Positions 1 through 4,692 of a stretch of DNA of 22,738 nucleotides are shown here, piece by piece. The notes beneath the pieces were generated by a model. The model searched no databases. It was not told the origin of the DNA and saw only the letters and a program-made list of their open reading frames with translations. How positions within the stretch are numbered: the stretch's first letter is position 1; every line of letters starts with the position of its first letter. The DNA is from a virus. The stretch covers positions 1 through 22,738 of the IMG/VR virus record IMGVR_UViG_3300048588_000268. One strand, given 5' to 3'. The position numbers and the translations under genes are program-made.

Positions 1-2
1 CG

Positions 3-269
3 CTATGCGCCGTTCATCTGCGGGTTGGGCGGCTTCAGGTTCGCCCGCAGTGTGGTCAGCGCGGCAACGATCCCGGCGTCCTGGCCGCGCCAGTAGCTGC
101 CCGGCTGGCCTGCGGGCTTCAGCGGGTCCACCATCTGCCAAGTCAGGCGTAGGGCTTCTTCCCAGCGTGCCGTCTCGGCGTCCAGCGCAGCCCGCAGCAG
201 CGCGGCTTCGGTTTCGGCCTTCATGGCGCGCTGTAGCAGCGCGAGGTCCATCTGCAGTTCAACGTGCAT
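3..269 (-). CDS. Hypothetical phage early protein, 88 aa
   Basis: The protein begins MHVELQMDLA and has a helical, probably coiled first half rich in Ala, Glu and Leu, with a basic Pro/Asn-rich end. The ATG at 269-267 lies just after the TGA of the upstream gene (276-274), which favours it over longer versions in the same frame. It is the last complete gene of the leftward operon in this window. Its TAG stop (5-3) sits in GCTATGC, one base from the GTTATGC core of the attC-like sites further right, so another degenerate site may lie at the window edge. I do not recognise the family and assign no function. Confidence 0.65.
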   Translation of the reverse strand: MHVELQMDLALLQRAMKAETEAALLRAALDAETARWEEALRLTWQMVDPLKPAGQPGSYWRGQDAGIVAALTTLRANLKPPNPQMNGA

Positions 270-273
270 GGCC

Positions 274-462
274 TCAGCCGCGCTTGGTGGCGCGCTCCCA
301 AATGGTGTCCAGCGTCTCGATCTGCTTCGCGCTGGGTCGGCGGCCTTCGGCAAGCTGGCGCTGTAGCGAGTCAACGAAGCCGAGTTCCCAATCACTCAGG
401 CGCTCGCTGCGCTTCTCGCAGTCCTCCAGCAGGGTCACGTACTCGTCAGCCCAGGTAGTCAT
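274..462 (-). CDS. Small phage protein, 62 aa, LSDWE..FVDSL..Q type
   Basis: The protein starts MTTWADEYVTLLEDCEKR and carries the segment LSDWELGFVDSLQRQL followed by KQIETLDTIWERATKRG. This pattern is familiar from small, mostly helical proteins of unknown function encoded in phage early regions of proteobacteria. That recognition is from memory, not a search. The start at 462-460 overlaps the end of the upstream gene by 17 nt, suggesting translational coupling. A longer in-frame version from 651 would be mostly shadow sequence of that upstream gene. It shows that real coding here is on the minus strand. Confidence 0.75.
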   Translation of the reverse strand: MTTWADEYVTLLEDCEKRSERLSDWELGFVDSLQRQLAEGRRPSAKQIETLDTIWERATKRG

Positions 463-673
463 CTTCGTCCTCCGGCCATCCGTGGCACAAGCACTCACAG
501 GGGTCTTCCGGGCCATCGCCGCCGTACCGAATCCAGGCGCACATGCTGCCGTCGTGGTGCGCGCATGCGCAGCCGTAGGTGCCACGCGGCCCGCTGGTGT
601 TTGTGCCTTCGTCCAACAGCCGCCCAACTGACGGTTCGAGCGGACCCACAACGGCCCGGCTACTTGGTCCCAT
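446..673 (-). CDS. Cysteine-rich small protein, 75 aa, starts inside attC-like site 1
   Basis: The protein has six cysteines (residues 35, 37, 45, 59, 61, 63) arranged as CxC, single C and CxCxC, with histidines at 39, 40 and 64, and an acidic end. Such spacing suggests metal binding, but no known family is recognised. The start ATG (673-671) is preceded by AGGAGG with a 6-nt spacer. Both lie inside the loop of attC-like site 1 (622-723), so roughly the first 17 residues are encoded by the recombination site. The recognisable Cys-rich core begins near residue 33. A shorter in-frame start could exist, but none has comparable Shine-Dalgarno support. Confidence 0.65.
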   Translation of the reverse strand: MGPSSRAVVGPLEPSVGRLLDEGTNTSGPRGTYGCACAHHDGSMCAWIRYGGDGPEDPCECLCHGWPEDEDDYLG

Positions 674-723
674 CTTCCACCTCCTGTGCGGGCCGTTGCG
701 GTCCGCTCAACCTAGCGTTGGGC
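622..723 (+). repeat. attC-like site 1 (102 bp)
   Basis: The ends are GCCCAAC (622-628) and GTTGGGC (717-723). Inner arms pair through GAGCGGACC/GGTCCGCTC and ACGGCCCG/CGGGCCGT. The left arm has one extra C (GGTTCGAG against GGTTGAG), giving plus-strand polarity. The loop carries, on the minus strand, AGGAGG and the ATG of the gene at 446-673. Confidence 0.8.
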
Positions 724-914
724 GTCTTGCTGTCTGGCACGCAAGCGCACCCGCGCGGGTTTGCGCATAGGCTCGGTTCGCCCAGGCACTCGAATTCAGC
801 CTCCGCAGGCTTCAGCCAAACGCACTGATCTCCAAGTCCTTCGCGCTCACACTCACATGTGCTGCGCGTGCAAACGCCGTCCACGCCCCGCCGAAGTGGC
901 TTTTTGTCGCTCAT
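660..914 (-). CDS. Cysteine-rich small protein, 84 aa, reads through attC-like site 1
   Basis: The protein has eight cysteines (15, 20, 22, 31, 43, 50, 56, 58), which suggests a metal-binding or knuckle-like fold. No family is recognised. The start ATG (914-912) overlaps the upstream stop in an ATGA junction, so it is probably translationally coupled. Its last 20 or so residues, after DSKTPNAR, are encoded by attC-like site 1, because the frame does not use the stop present in other site cores. The AAGACGCCCAAC junction is also seen at the end of the gene at 4095-4430. It is the third gene of a three-gene cassette. Confidence 0.6.
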   Translation of the reverse strand: MSDKKPLRRGVDGVCTRSTCECEREGLGDQCVWLKPAEAEFECLGEPSLCANPRGCACVPDSKTPNARLSGPQRPAQEVEDGTK

Positions 915-1135
915 CGCTGGTCCTTCGGCATCGTTCGCGCGGGTGCCGTCAAGCCACGCCAGCGCTTGGGCCGAGTGGCGGGCAACAGCACCGCGCCAGG
1001 GATAGCCCACACTCCGTCGCGCCACTCGCGGCGGAACAGGAAGCGCGACTGGCGGTACTCGACCTCATAGATACCTTCATGCACCGGATCAACTGCGACC
1101 GGGAACCAAGGCGTCACGCTGCGTCGTTGGCTCAT
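911..1135 (-). CDS. Hypothetical cassette protein, 74 aa
   Basis: The protein begins MSQRRSVTPWFPVAVDPV and contains EGIYEVEYRQSRFLFRREW, an aromatic, beta-rich pattern seen in short phage proteins of unknown function. The start (1135-1133) and end (913-911) both sit in four-base ATGA overlaps with neighbouring genes, so three cistrons are tightly coupled within one cassette between sites 1 and 2. The overlap decides the start against a longer in-frame version from 1174. No catalytic motif is visible. Confidence 0.65.
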   Translation of the reverse strand: MSQRRSVTPWFPVAVDPVHEGIYEVEYRQSRFLFRREWRDGVWAIPGAVLLPATRPKRWRGLTAPARTMPKDQR

Positions 1136-1374
1136 GGCTTGCCCAGGCCAATCGGGCACGGCTTCACCGGGCACTCGGCGCAGTAGCGGTGCGGCGCTGC
1201 GTGCGGGCAGTCCTCGAAGCGCGTTTCACACAGGCCGCGCAGCACATCAGCGCACTCGCGCAGCGTCTCGCGCCTCGCCGTACCGTAGGTGCTGGGGCTG
1301 GTCACATGGGCGTCGGCCTCGGCCTGCCATTTGCCCGCCAGTATCGCCAGCGTCGAAATCGAAATCGTGTCCAT
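1132..1374 (-). CDS. Small cassette protein with Cys-rich C-terminus, 80 aa
   Basis: Residues 1-50 form a helical segment, LAGKWQAEAD then ETLRECADVLRGLC. Residues 49-73 contain CETRFEDC, CAEC and C, six cysteines in all, which suggests a metal-binding tail. The ATG at 1374-1372 is the first gene start after attC-like site 2 in the leftward direction and lies 29 nt from its GCCCAAC core. The Shine-Dalgarno is weak (GAGAAAG). Similar helical domains with ETLRECAD are common in small phage proteins, but I cannot name the family. It ends in an ATGA overlap with the next gene. Confidence 0.65.
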   Translation of the reverse strand: MDTISISTLAILAGKWQAEADAHVTSPSTYGTARRETLRECADVLRGLCETRFEDCPHAAPHRYCAECPVKPCPIGLGKP

Positions 1375-1402
1375 CGTCGTCTTTCTCGGTCTTCCACCGG
1401 CC

Positions 1403-1506
1403 GCCCAACAAGCCAATCGAGGCGAGGTCAAACGGCCGGCAACAGTCAAGGTTTACTTGTCAGTTCAGCGCGGGCCGTTTGCCCCGCCTCATTGGCAACG
1501 TTAGGT
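1403..1506 (+). repeat. attC-like site 2 (104 bp)
   Basis: The ends are GCCCAAC (1403-1409) and GTTAGGT (1500-1506). Arms pair as GAGGCG/CGCCTC and CAAACGGCC/GGCCGTTTG, with an extra C in the left arm (CCAATCGAG against CCAATGAG). The TAA stop of the leftward gene at 1501-1668 is the complement of TTA inside the right core. Confidence 0.82.
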
Positions 1507-1668
1507 TTCCTTGGCTCGCGCCAGTACGCGCCGCAGCCAATCAGCGCCGCCAAGCCGCTCCCACTTCGCGGCCTCGGCGGCAGTCACCCGAGCGCGCACC
1601 GTGTGGTCGCGGCGCTCGTCGGGCGGCAGTTCTGGCCGCCCTGGTTTCTTCTTGGCCGGCGCCTTCAC
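1501..1668 (-). CDS. Small basic RHH-like protein, 55 aa, GTG start
   Basis: The N-terminus is a basic tail (KAPAKKKPGRPELPPDERR). It is followed by HTVRARVTAAEAAKWERLGG and ADWLRRVLARAK, a strand-helix-helix pattern like small ribbon-helix-helix DNA-binding proteins of phages and cassettes. The start is inferred as GTG at 1668-1666 in a GTGA overlap with the upstream stop. A longer frame to 1815 is antisense-like filler over the upstream gene. Its TAA is supplied by the right core of attC-like site 2. A DNA-binding role is an inference from the pattern. Confidence 0.6.
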   Translation of the reverse strand: MKAPAKKKPGRPELPPDERRDHTVRARVTAAEAAKWERLGGADWLRRVLARAKET

Positions 1669-1964
1669 TGCTTCAACGCCGCCAGTTCGTCGGCCAGCGT
1701 CACGGTTTCGCCGCGCTCCATCATGTCGCGCAGCTTCACGCTGGCGGCGTACCACTTGGGCGGGCACAGGTTCACCATGAAATGCGCGTCGGTCAGCGGG
1801 CAGACCGTGCGCCACGCGGCGCGGTCGTCGCTGTCTTCCTCGTACTCCTGCACCAGCAGGCCGGGCCGCTTGTCGTCCGGGTCCATGCAGCTCACCACCG
1901 TGCTGCGCACCAGCCGCAGAGAGCCCAGCGCGGGGCCTTCGATCAGCGATTCACCGGCGTACAT
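1665..1964 (-). CDS. Hypothetical cassette protein, 99 aa
   Basis: The protein begins MYAGESLIEGPALGSLRLVR. It has an acidic middle (QEYEEDSDDRAAW) and ends in a Leu/Glu-rich helix. The start ATG (1964-1962) has AGGAG upstream in the leader GGAGACTGACGATG. The gene at 2407-2826 has a near-identical leader, GGAGACTGACAGATG, pointing to related cassette 5' ends. It is the first gene of a two-gene cassette between sites 2 and 3 and overlaps the next gene by GTGA. No family recognised. Confidence 0.7.
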   Translation of the reverse strand: MYAGESLIEGPALGSLRLVRSTVVSCMDPDDKRPGLLVQEYEEDSDDRAAWRTVCPLTDAHFMVNLCPPKWYAASVKLRDMMERGETVTLADELAALKQ

Positions 1965-2049
1965 CGTCAGTCTCCTCGCGCCACCGTGGCGCGTGCGGTT
2001 AATGTGACACAACAACACGCGGGCGTCAAGCGGTATTTGTGGCACGGAA

Positions 2050-2100
2050 ACCTAACACTTCGTTCCAGCCGACCTTCGGCGGCTGAACTCCACGTTAGGC
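2050..2100 (+). repeat. attC-like site 3 (51 bp)
   Basis: The ends are ACCTAAC (2050-2056) and GTTAGGC (2094-2100). The stem CAGCCG/CGGCTG closes on a short loop around ACCTTCGG, with an extra C in the left arm (GTTCCAG against GTTCAG). The right arm, GGCGGCTGAACTCCACGTTAGGC split at its centre, resembles the consensus 3' half used to amplify environmental cassettes. The stop of the gene at 2095-2397 lies in the right core. Confidence 0.85.
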
Positions 2101-2397
2101 CCCACGGTTGCAGCAGCCGTAGCCCTCGTTCTCGGGGCAGTCGTCCGGGTTGCCGCTGCACTCCGGGTAGTCCCCTCGAATTCGCTGCTCTGCAATGTCG
2201 AGCGCGTCCAGGCGGCCCTCGTCGTAGCTGCTCCTATGCTTCCCAGCGGCGACATGCACCTCGTCAAACAGCATCGAGACGGTGACCGCACAGCGCACCC
2301 TTGCCGCGGAAACTGCGCGGCGCACAAGCTGCGTCGGCCCTTCATCGGCCTCGCGGCTCGCGTTCACGATCTGGTCAATTTCTTGTTGGGTCAACAT
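2095..2397 (-). CDS. Hypothetical cassette protein with Cys-rich tail, 100 aa
   Basis: Residues 1-75 are predicted helical (QQEIDQIVNAS, then SYDEGRLDALDIAEQRI). Residues 80-96 hold four cysteines in an acidic, Gly-rich tail (ECSGNPDDC, GYGCC). The start (2397-2395) is supported by TAGGAG with a 6-nt spacer and lies 21 nt from the left core of attC-like site 4. The TAA (2097-2095) is the complement of TTA in the right core of site 3, so neighbouring attC-like sites define both ends. Function unknown. Confidence 0.72.
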   Translation of the reverse strand: MLTQQEIDQIVNASREADEGPTQLVRRAVSAARVRCAVTVSMLFDEVHVAAGKHRSSYDEGRLDALDIAEQRIRGDYPECSGNPDDCPENEGYGCCNRGA

Positions 2398-2406
2398 TGG
2401 TTGCTC

Positions 2407-2826
2407 CTAAGTTCCCGGCCTAACAGCCGGATCAAGCGCGGACCCGCCTCCGGCGGGCCGCTTATCCGGTTCGTTAGGCCCGCGTTCGATGGCCTGCTTC
2501 AGCAGTTCGCACGCGCTGCGAAAGCCGTGCCCGAAGTCGCCTCCGAGGCCGTCTGGCGCAAAGTCCTGCACGGCACGGTCGCACAGCGCGGCCATCCGCT
2601 CGCGCTCTGCGGCCAGATCGCCCAGCATGACGGCGCGGTGTGGTGCATTTTTCGGCCAGTCAAGGTCAAACTCCTTGGCTGATTCGCGTGCGTCCTGCTC
2701 ATCCACGCATAGCGTTGCAGGTCCGTCGCAGCTCACCGCATACCATCGCTCCGGCAGCGGGCCTAACTCCTCGCTGAAGGCGGGACCGTCGCCGGCCGGA
2801 TGCTCGGCGGTACTCGTGGAATCCAT
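2407..2826 (-). CDS. Hypothetical protein, 139 aa, starts in attC-like site 5 and reads through site 4
   Basis: The central region WYAVSCDGPATLCVDEQDAR, then DWPKNAPHRAVMLGDL, resembles small early phage proteins of unknown function. A following helix (ERERMAALCDRAVQDF) and FRSACELLKQAIERG complete the folded part. The ATG (2826-2824) and its AAGGAG lie inside the loop of attC-like site 5, so about 20 N-terminal residues come from the site. The last 23 or so residues, from GPNEPDKRP on, are translated from site 4 because the frame misses the core stop. Site-derived sequence thus caps both ends. Confidence 0.65.
   Translation of the reverse strand: MDSTSTAEHPAGDGPAFSEELGPLPERWYAVSCDGPATLCVDEQDARESAKEFDLDWPKNAPHRAVMLGDLAAERERMAALCDRAVQDFAPDGLGGDFGHGFRSACELLKQAIERGPNEPDKRPAGGGSALDPAVRPGT
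2418..2479 (+). repeat. attC-like site 4 (62 bp)
   Basis: The ends are GCCTAAC (2418-2424) and GTTAGGC (2473-2479). Arms pair as CCGGAT/ATCCGG and AAGCG/CGCTT, and CCGCC/GGCGG closes a short loop. The left arm has an extra C (GGATCAAGCG against GGATAAGCG), giving plus-strand polarity. Confidence 0.87.
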
Positions 2827-2881
2827 CTGTCAGTCTCCTTCTGCGCGGGCCGTCGCCGGCCCCTTAGCTCGAACGTTATGG
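2761..2881 (+). repeat. attC-like site 5 (121 bp)
   Basis: The left core is GCCTAAC (2761-2767) and the right core GTTATGG (2875-2881), one base off GTTRRRY. Arms align through CGCTGAAGG on the left and the complement CTTAGC on the right, with one extra G in the left arm, plus a self-complementary GCCGGC-rich inner stem. The large loop holds AAGGAG and the ATG of the leftward gene at 2407-2826. It is the least regular of the nine sites. Confidence 0.62.
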
Positions 2882-2921
2882 CGCAGGGCTGGCTTAGGGT
2901 TCGCCCCAACAAAAATTCCGC

Positions 2922-2950
2922 TTGCGTATTGGCGCATGATGCTCTATTAT
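2922..2950 (+). promoter_or_regulatory. Sigma70-type promoter inside the sense cassette
   Basis: TTGCGT (2922-2927) and TATTAT (2945-2950) are separated by exactly 17 bp, close to consensus and the most AT-rich stretch nearby. The small palindrome GCATGATGC (2934-2942) lies between the boxes and could be an operator. Transcription would run rightward into 2984-3363, against the surrounding operon. Confidence 0.72.
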
Positions 2951-2983
2951 TCAGGCATCGCAACACGCAACCGGAGACACCAA

Positions 2984-3184
2984 ATGTTCACTCTCGACAA
3001 CACCAGCGGTTTCAGCCAAGCCGACCTCGACCTCATGAACCGCGCCCTGCGCCTGCTGATCGAGGACGGGGTCGAGGAATCGAACGCCGCCGACATCGTG
3101 AACAACAACTGGCAGGAGTCCGGCAACACCGTCGTCTCGCTCGCCGCTGTTCGCACCCCGCACCTGCGGCTGCCCGGCCAATGA
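2984..3184 (+). CDS. Small acidic helical protein, 66 aa, in a sense-oriented cassette
   Basis: The protein begins MFTLDNTSGFSQADLDLMNR and is mostly helical, with the motif RLLIEDGVEESNAADIVNNN. The start has GGAG 7 nt upstream and follows a near-consensus promoter by about 30 nt. It reads with the attC polarity and against the flanking operon, like a classical integron cassette. The stop overlaps the next start as ATGA. I do not recognise a named family. Pairing with a small HTH gene is compatible with a toxin-antitoxin or regulator pair, but nothing in the sequence proves that. Confidence 0.72.
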   Translation: MFTLDNTSGFSQADLDLMNRALRLLIEDGVEESNAADIVNNNWQESGNTVVSLAAVRTPHLRLPGQ

Positions 3185-3363
3185 GCGGCAGGCCCTCCCG
3201 CGAAGTGGGCCTCGCGCTGGCCCACATCCAGCGCACCGGCTGCACGCCCCAGGCTGCAGCCGACAAGTACGGATTGGCCGTGTCCACCGTGCGCCGTGCC
3301 CTTGCTCGCGCAGGGGTGCCGGCTCGGCCAGTCGGCAGGCCAGCAGCAGCGCGTGCGCCATAA
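3181..3363 (+). CDS. Small helix-turn-helix protein, 60 aa
   Basis: Residues 20-45, TPQAAADKYGLAVSTVRRAL, form a clear helix-turn-helix like those of resolvase-type or transposase-type DNA-binding domains. A basic Pro/Ala-rich tail (PARPVGRPAAARAP) follows. The ATG overlaps the preceding stop, so the two genes form a bicistron. The TAA stop (3361-3363) lies inside the left core CCATAAC of attC-like site 6, the position where many true integron cassette genes end. It probably binds DNA and may act on its own promoter (palindrome at 2934-2942), but that is inference. Confidence 0.75.
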   Translation: MSGRPSREVGLALAHIQRTGCTPQAAADKYGLAVSTVRRALARAGVPARPVGRPAAARAP

Positions 3364-3457
3364 CACGCCCATCGAGCGGACCCTCACCGGCGGGCAGCAG
3401 TTGTGCGTCTTCATGTTTGGTCATCGCCGGTGGGGTCCGCTCATGGGCACGTTATGC
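3358..3457 (+). repeat. attC-like site 6 (100 bp)
   Basis: The ends are CCATAAC (3358-3364) and GTTATGC (3451-3457). Long arms pair as GCCCAT/ATGGGC, GAGCGGACC/GGTCCGCTC and CACCGGCG/CGCCGGTG, with an extra C in the left arm (CATCGAGC against CATGAGC). The left core holds the stop of the sense gene at 3181-3363 and the right core holds the stop of the antisense gene at 3452-3667. Confidence 0.87.
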
Positions 3458-3667
3458 GGCTGCGGGTTGCTCGGTGAATCGGCAGTGCGAAAGGCGCACG
3501 GTCACTTCCTCACCCGGCTCACGTTCGTTGTAGCTGCACATTGCGCCCGCCTTTCCGGCAGTCACTTCCAGATCGGCCCATTCGCCGGCTACTCCTTTCA
3601 CGCGCGCGGAAAATGTGCCCTTTCGTGAGTGGTTCACCACGTACTCTTTTCCGATTTGCAGTTCCAT
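3452..3667 (-). CDS. Small beta-rich cassette protein, 71 aa
   Basis: The protein begins MELQIGKEYVVNHSRKGTFSA. Alternating hydrophobic residues (ARVKGVAGEWADLEVTAG, then EVTVRLSHCRF) suggest a small beta-barrel or SH3-like fold common in small phage proteins. The start has a strong GGAGG with short spacing and lies 25 nt from attC-like site 7. The TAA is the complement of TTA in the right core of site 6 (GTTATGC). It is the single gene of its cassette. Function unknown. Confidence 0.72.
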   Translation of the reverse strand: MELQIGKEYVVNHSRKGTFSARVKGVAGEWADLEVTAGKAGAMCSYNEREPGEEVTVRLSHCRFTEQPAAA

Positions 3668-3691
3668 GTTTCCTCCATAGCGGCGTCAGCC

Positions 3692-3747
3692 GCATAACAG
3701 TTCATCCAAGCGGACGGCTGCGCCGCCGCTTAATTCAGGCGTTAGGC
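3692..3747 (+). repeat. attC-like site 7 (56 bp)
   Basis: The ends are GCATAAC (3692-3698) and GTTAGGC (3741-3747). The stem is AAGCGG/CCGCTT with a short loop around ACGGCTGCG. The arm alignment tolerates an extra C on the left, but this is less clear than in the other sites. The stop of the DUF4406 gene lies in the right core. Confidence 0.8.
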
Positions 3748-4044
3748 CGCAAACTCGTCCACCGTGCCGATCTCCAGGCCCAGCCGGTGCGCCAAGTGCA
3801 ATTCCAGGTGCGCCCCCTTGCTGTTCATCCAGCCCGGCAGCAGGGCAAGCGCATCGCAATCGCACAGTGCCTTGATGTCCTCGCGCAGGTAGTCGTGCCA
3901 GTCGCCGCCAGTCTCGGCGTTGATCTCGGCTGGATTCACCGCAATGTGCCCGCGCTCGCGCAACTTGGCTGCAGCAGCGTGGAAGGCCGGAAAGTTGAAC
4001 TCTGGCAGGCCGGTCATCGGGCCGCTGATGTAGATGCGTTTCAT
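3742..4044 (-). CDS. DUF4406 domain protein, 100 aa
   Basis: The protein opens MKRIYISGPMTGLPEFNF and continues with FHAAAAKLRERGHIAVNPAE, a DYLREDIKAL-CDCDALALLPGW stretch and NSKGAHLELHLAHRLGL. This is the full layout of DUF4406, a Rossmann-like fold related to nucleoside 2-deoxyribosyltransferases and frequent in phages. A role in nucleotide metabolism is suggested by the family only. MKRIY is the usual family start and is used here; an upstream GTG at 4098 would lie in attC-like site 8. The TAA stop is given by the right core of site 7. Confidence 0.88.
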   Translation of the reverse strand: MKRIYISGPMTGLPEFNFPAFHAAAAKLRERGHIAVNPAEINAETGGDWHDYLREDIKALCDCDALALLPGWMNSKGAHLELHLAHRLGLEIGTVDEFAA

Positions 4045-4068
4045 GTTTCGTTTCGCTTCGGCCACGCG

Positions 4069-4170
4069 GCCTAACAACTCGCTCAGGCGGACCGTCACCG
4101 GCCGTCCGCATCGCCTCGGTTCTCACGCGCCGTGCAGCCGGTTCCGGCCCGCATAGCTCGGCCGTTGGGC
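4069..4170 (+). repeat. attC-like site 8 (102 bp)
   Basis: The ends are GCCTAAC (4069-4075) and GTTGGGC (4164-4170). The left arm, GCCTAACAACTCGCTCAGGC, is nearly the textbook R''-L'' half of an integron attC. It pairs with GCATAGCTCGGCC on the right, with an extra C in GCTCAGG. An inner ACCGGC/GCCGGT stem extends it. Confidence 0.83.
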
Positions 4171-4430
4171 GTCTTGTCGCAGCCGTTGCAGACTGGCGTC
4201 TCAAGCGTCCTGCGGAATGGCTGGCGCTTCCGCAGGCCCGTCACTTCGGTGCGGTCAACCGTGGCGCTCAGTTGCTGCGGGAAGCGCCACAGCCCGCACC
4301 GGCCGCATTGCTTCTGCCGTAGCCCGGCCTTGTGTTGCACCTCGGCCCACTCGTGCCACGCCAGGTATCCGTCCGGGGCTTGGTCGCCGGGCTTGTAGGT
4401 CGCCTGCTCCAAGATGCACGCAACACGCAT
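4095..4430 (-). CDS. Zinc-ribbon-like small protein, 111 aa, reads through attC-like site 8
   Basis: Residues 20-40 hold an aromatic helix (YLAWHEWAEVQHKAG). Residues 42-45 (CGRC) and 81-84 (CNGC) form two CxxC pairs typical of a zinc ribbon. The start ATG (4430-4428) shares its A with the upstream stop (TGATG), so it is likely coupled. After CNGCDKTPNG the frame enters attC-like site 8 and continues for about 25 residues, so the tail is site-encoded. The KTPN junction matches the end of the gene at 660-914. Nucleic-acid binding is likely for the fold, but the role is unknown. Confidence 0.7.
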   Translation of the reverse strand: MRVACILEQATYKPGDQAPDGYLAWHEWAEVQHKAGLRQKQCGRCGLWRFPQQLSATVDRTEVTGLRKRQPFRRTLETPVCNGCDKTPNGRAMRAGTGCTARENRGDADGR

Positions 4431-4648
4431 CACCAGATCCCTCCGCAGTCCGGGCACGGCAACAGGTAGTCGCAGTCCGGGTCCATGCCATCGCCACGGC
4501 AGTGCAAGCACTGGTCGTCGGGCTCGTCGTCGTAGTCGGTGCAGTCGTCGCAGCCGTTGCAGCCCTGCGCGCAGGTTCTTTCGCGCTCCGGAGCCAGCCG
4601 CCCAACTCCTCGTTGCAGCGGAGCGCCGCCGGCATCAGTCGTTGTCAT
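4430..4648 (-). CDS. Nine-cysteine small protein, 72 aa, starts in attC-like site 9
   Basis: Cysteines at 26, 30, 33, 36, 47, 50, 59, 65 and 68 form repeated CxxC and CxxxC units, including CNGCDDC, CLHC and CPDC, in an acidic background. This suggests two zinc sites, DnaJ-knuckle-like in spacing, but the family is not identified. The ATG (4648-4646) and AAGGAG, 5 nt upstream, lie inside the loop of attC-like site 9. It is the first gene of a two-gene cassette and overlaps the next gene by one base. Confidence 0.68.
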   Translation of the reverse strand: MTTTDAGGAPLQRGVGRLAPERERTCAQGCNGCDDCTDYDDEPDDQCLHCRGDGMDPDCDYLLPCPDCGGIW

Positions 4649-4692
4649 CGAAACTCCTTGCGGGCGCCGCCCGCTGAACTCGAACGTTAGGC
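4600..4692 (+). repeat. attC-like site 9 (93 bp)
   Basis: The ends are GCCCAAC (4600-4606) and GTTAGGC (4686-4692). Arms pair as CAGCGG/CCGCTG with an inner GCGCCG/CGGCGC-type stem, and there is an extra G in the left arm (GTTGCAGCGG against GTTCAGCGG). This is the rightmost site; ordinary phage genes follow to the right. Confidence 0.82.

Larger units (their letters stand above)
622..4692 (+). mobile_element. Integron-like cassette array (nine attC-like sites, no integrase) in a phage early operon
   Basis: Nine imperfect palindromes begin with RYYYAAC-type and end with GTTRRRY-type 7-mers, mostly GCCTAAC/GCCCAAC and GTTAGGC/GTTGGGC. They delimit eight intervals of about 230-780 bp holding one to three short ORFs each. 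Loops differ in length and sequence while the end cores are conserved, as in integron attC sites. When arms are aligned, the left arm has one extra base (C in six sites, G in two, unclear in one). In known attC sites the extrahelical base lies in the L'' arm, which sets polarity to the plus strand here. No intI or attI is visible. The array lies between ordinary phage genes; at the right it abuts the TAA of the gene at 4687-5001. Calling it a CALIN is inference from these hallmarks. Confidence 0.8.

Noticed and set aside
1134-2285. A 383-aa plus-strand frame across cassettes 2 and 3
   Set aside because: It crosses two attC-like sites and is opposite short minus-strand genes that have Shine-Dalgarno sites and coupled stops.
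622-4692. The palindromes as ordinary rho-independent terminators or REP-like repeats
   Set aside because: None is followed by a T-tract, several lie inside reading frames, end cores are conserved while loops vary, and one arm carries an extra base in the same position.
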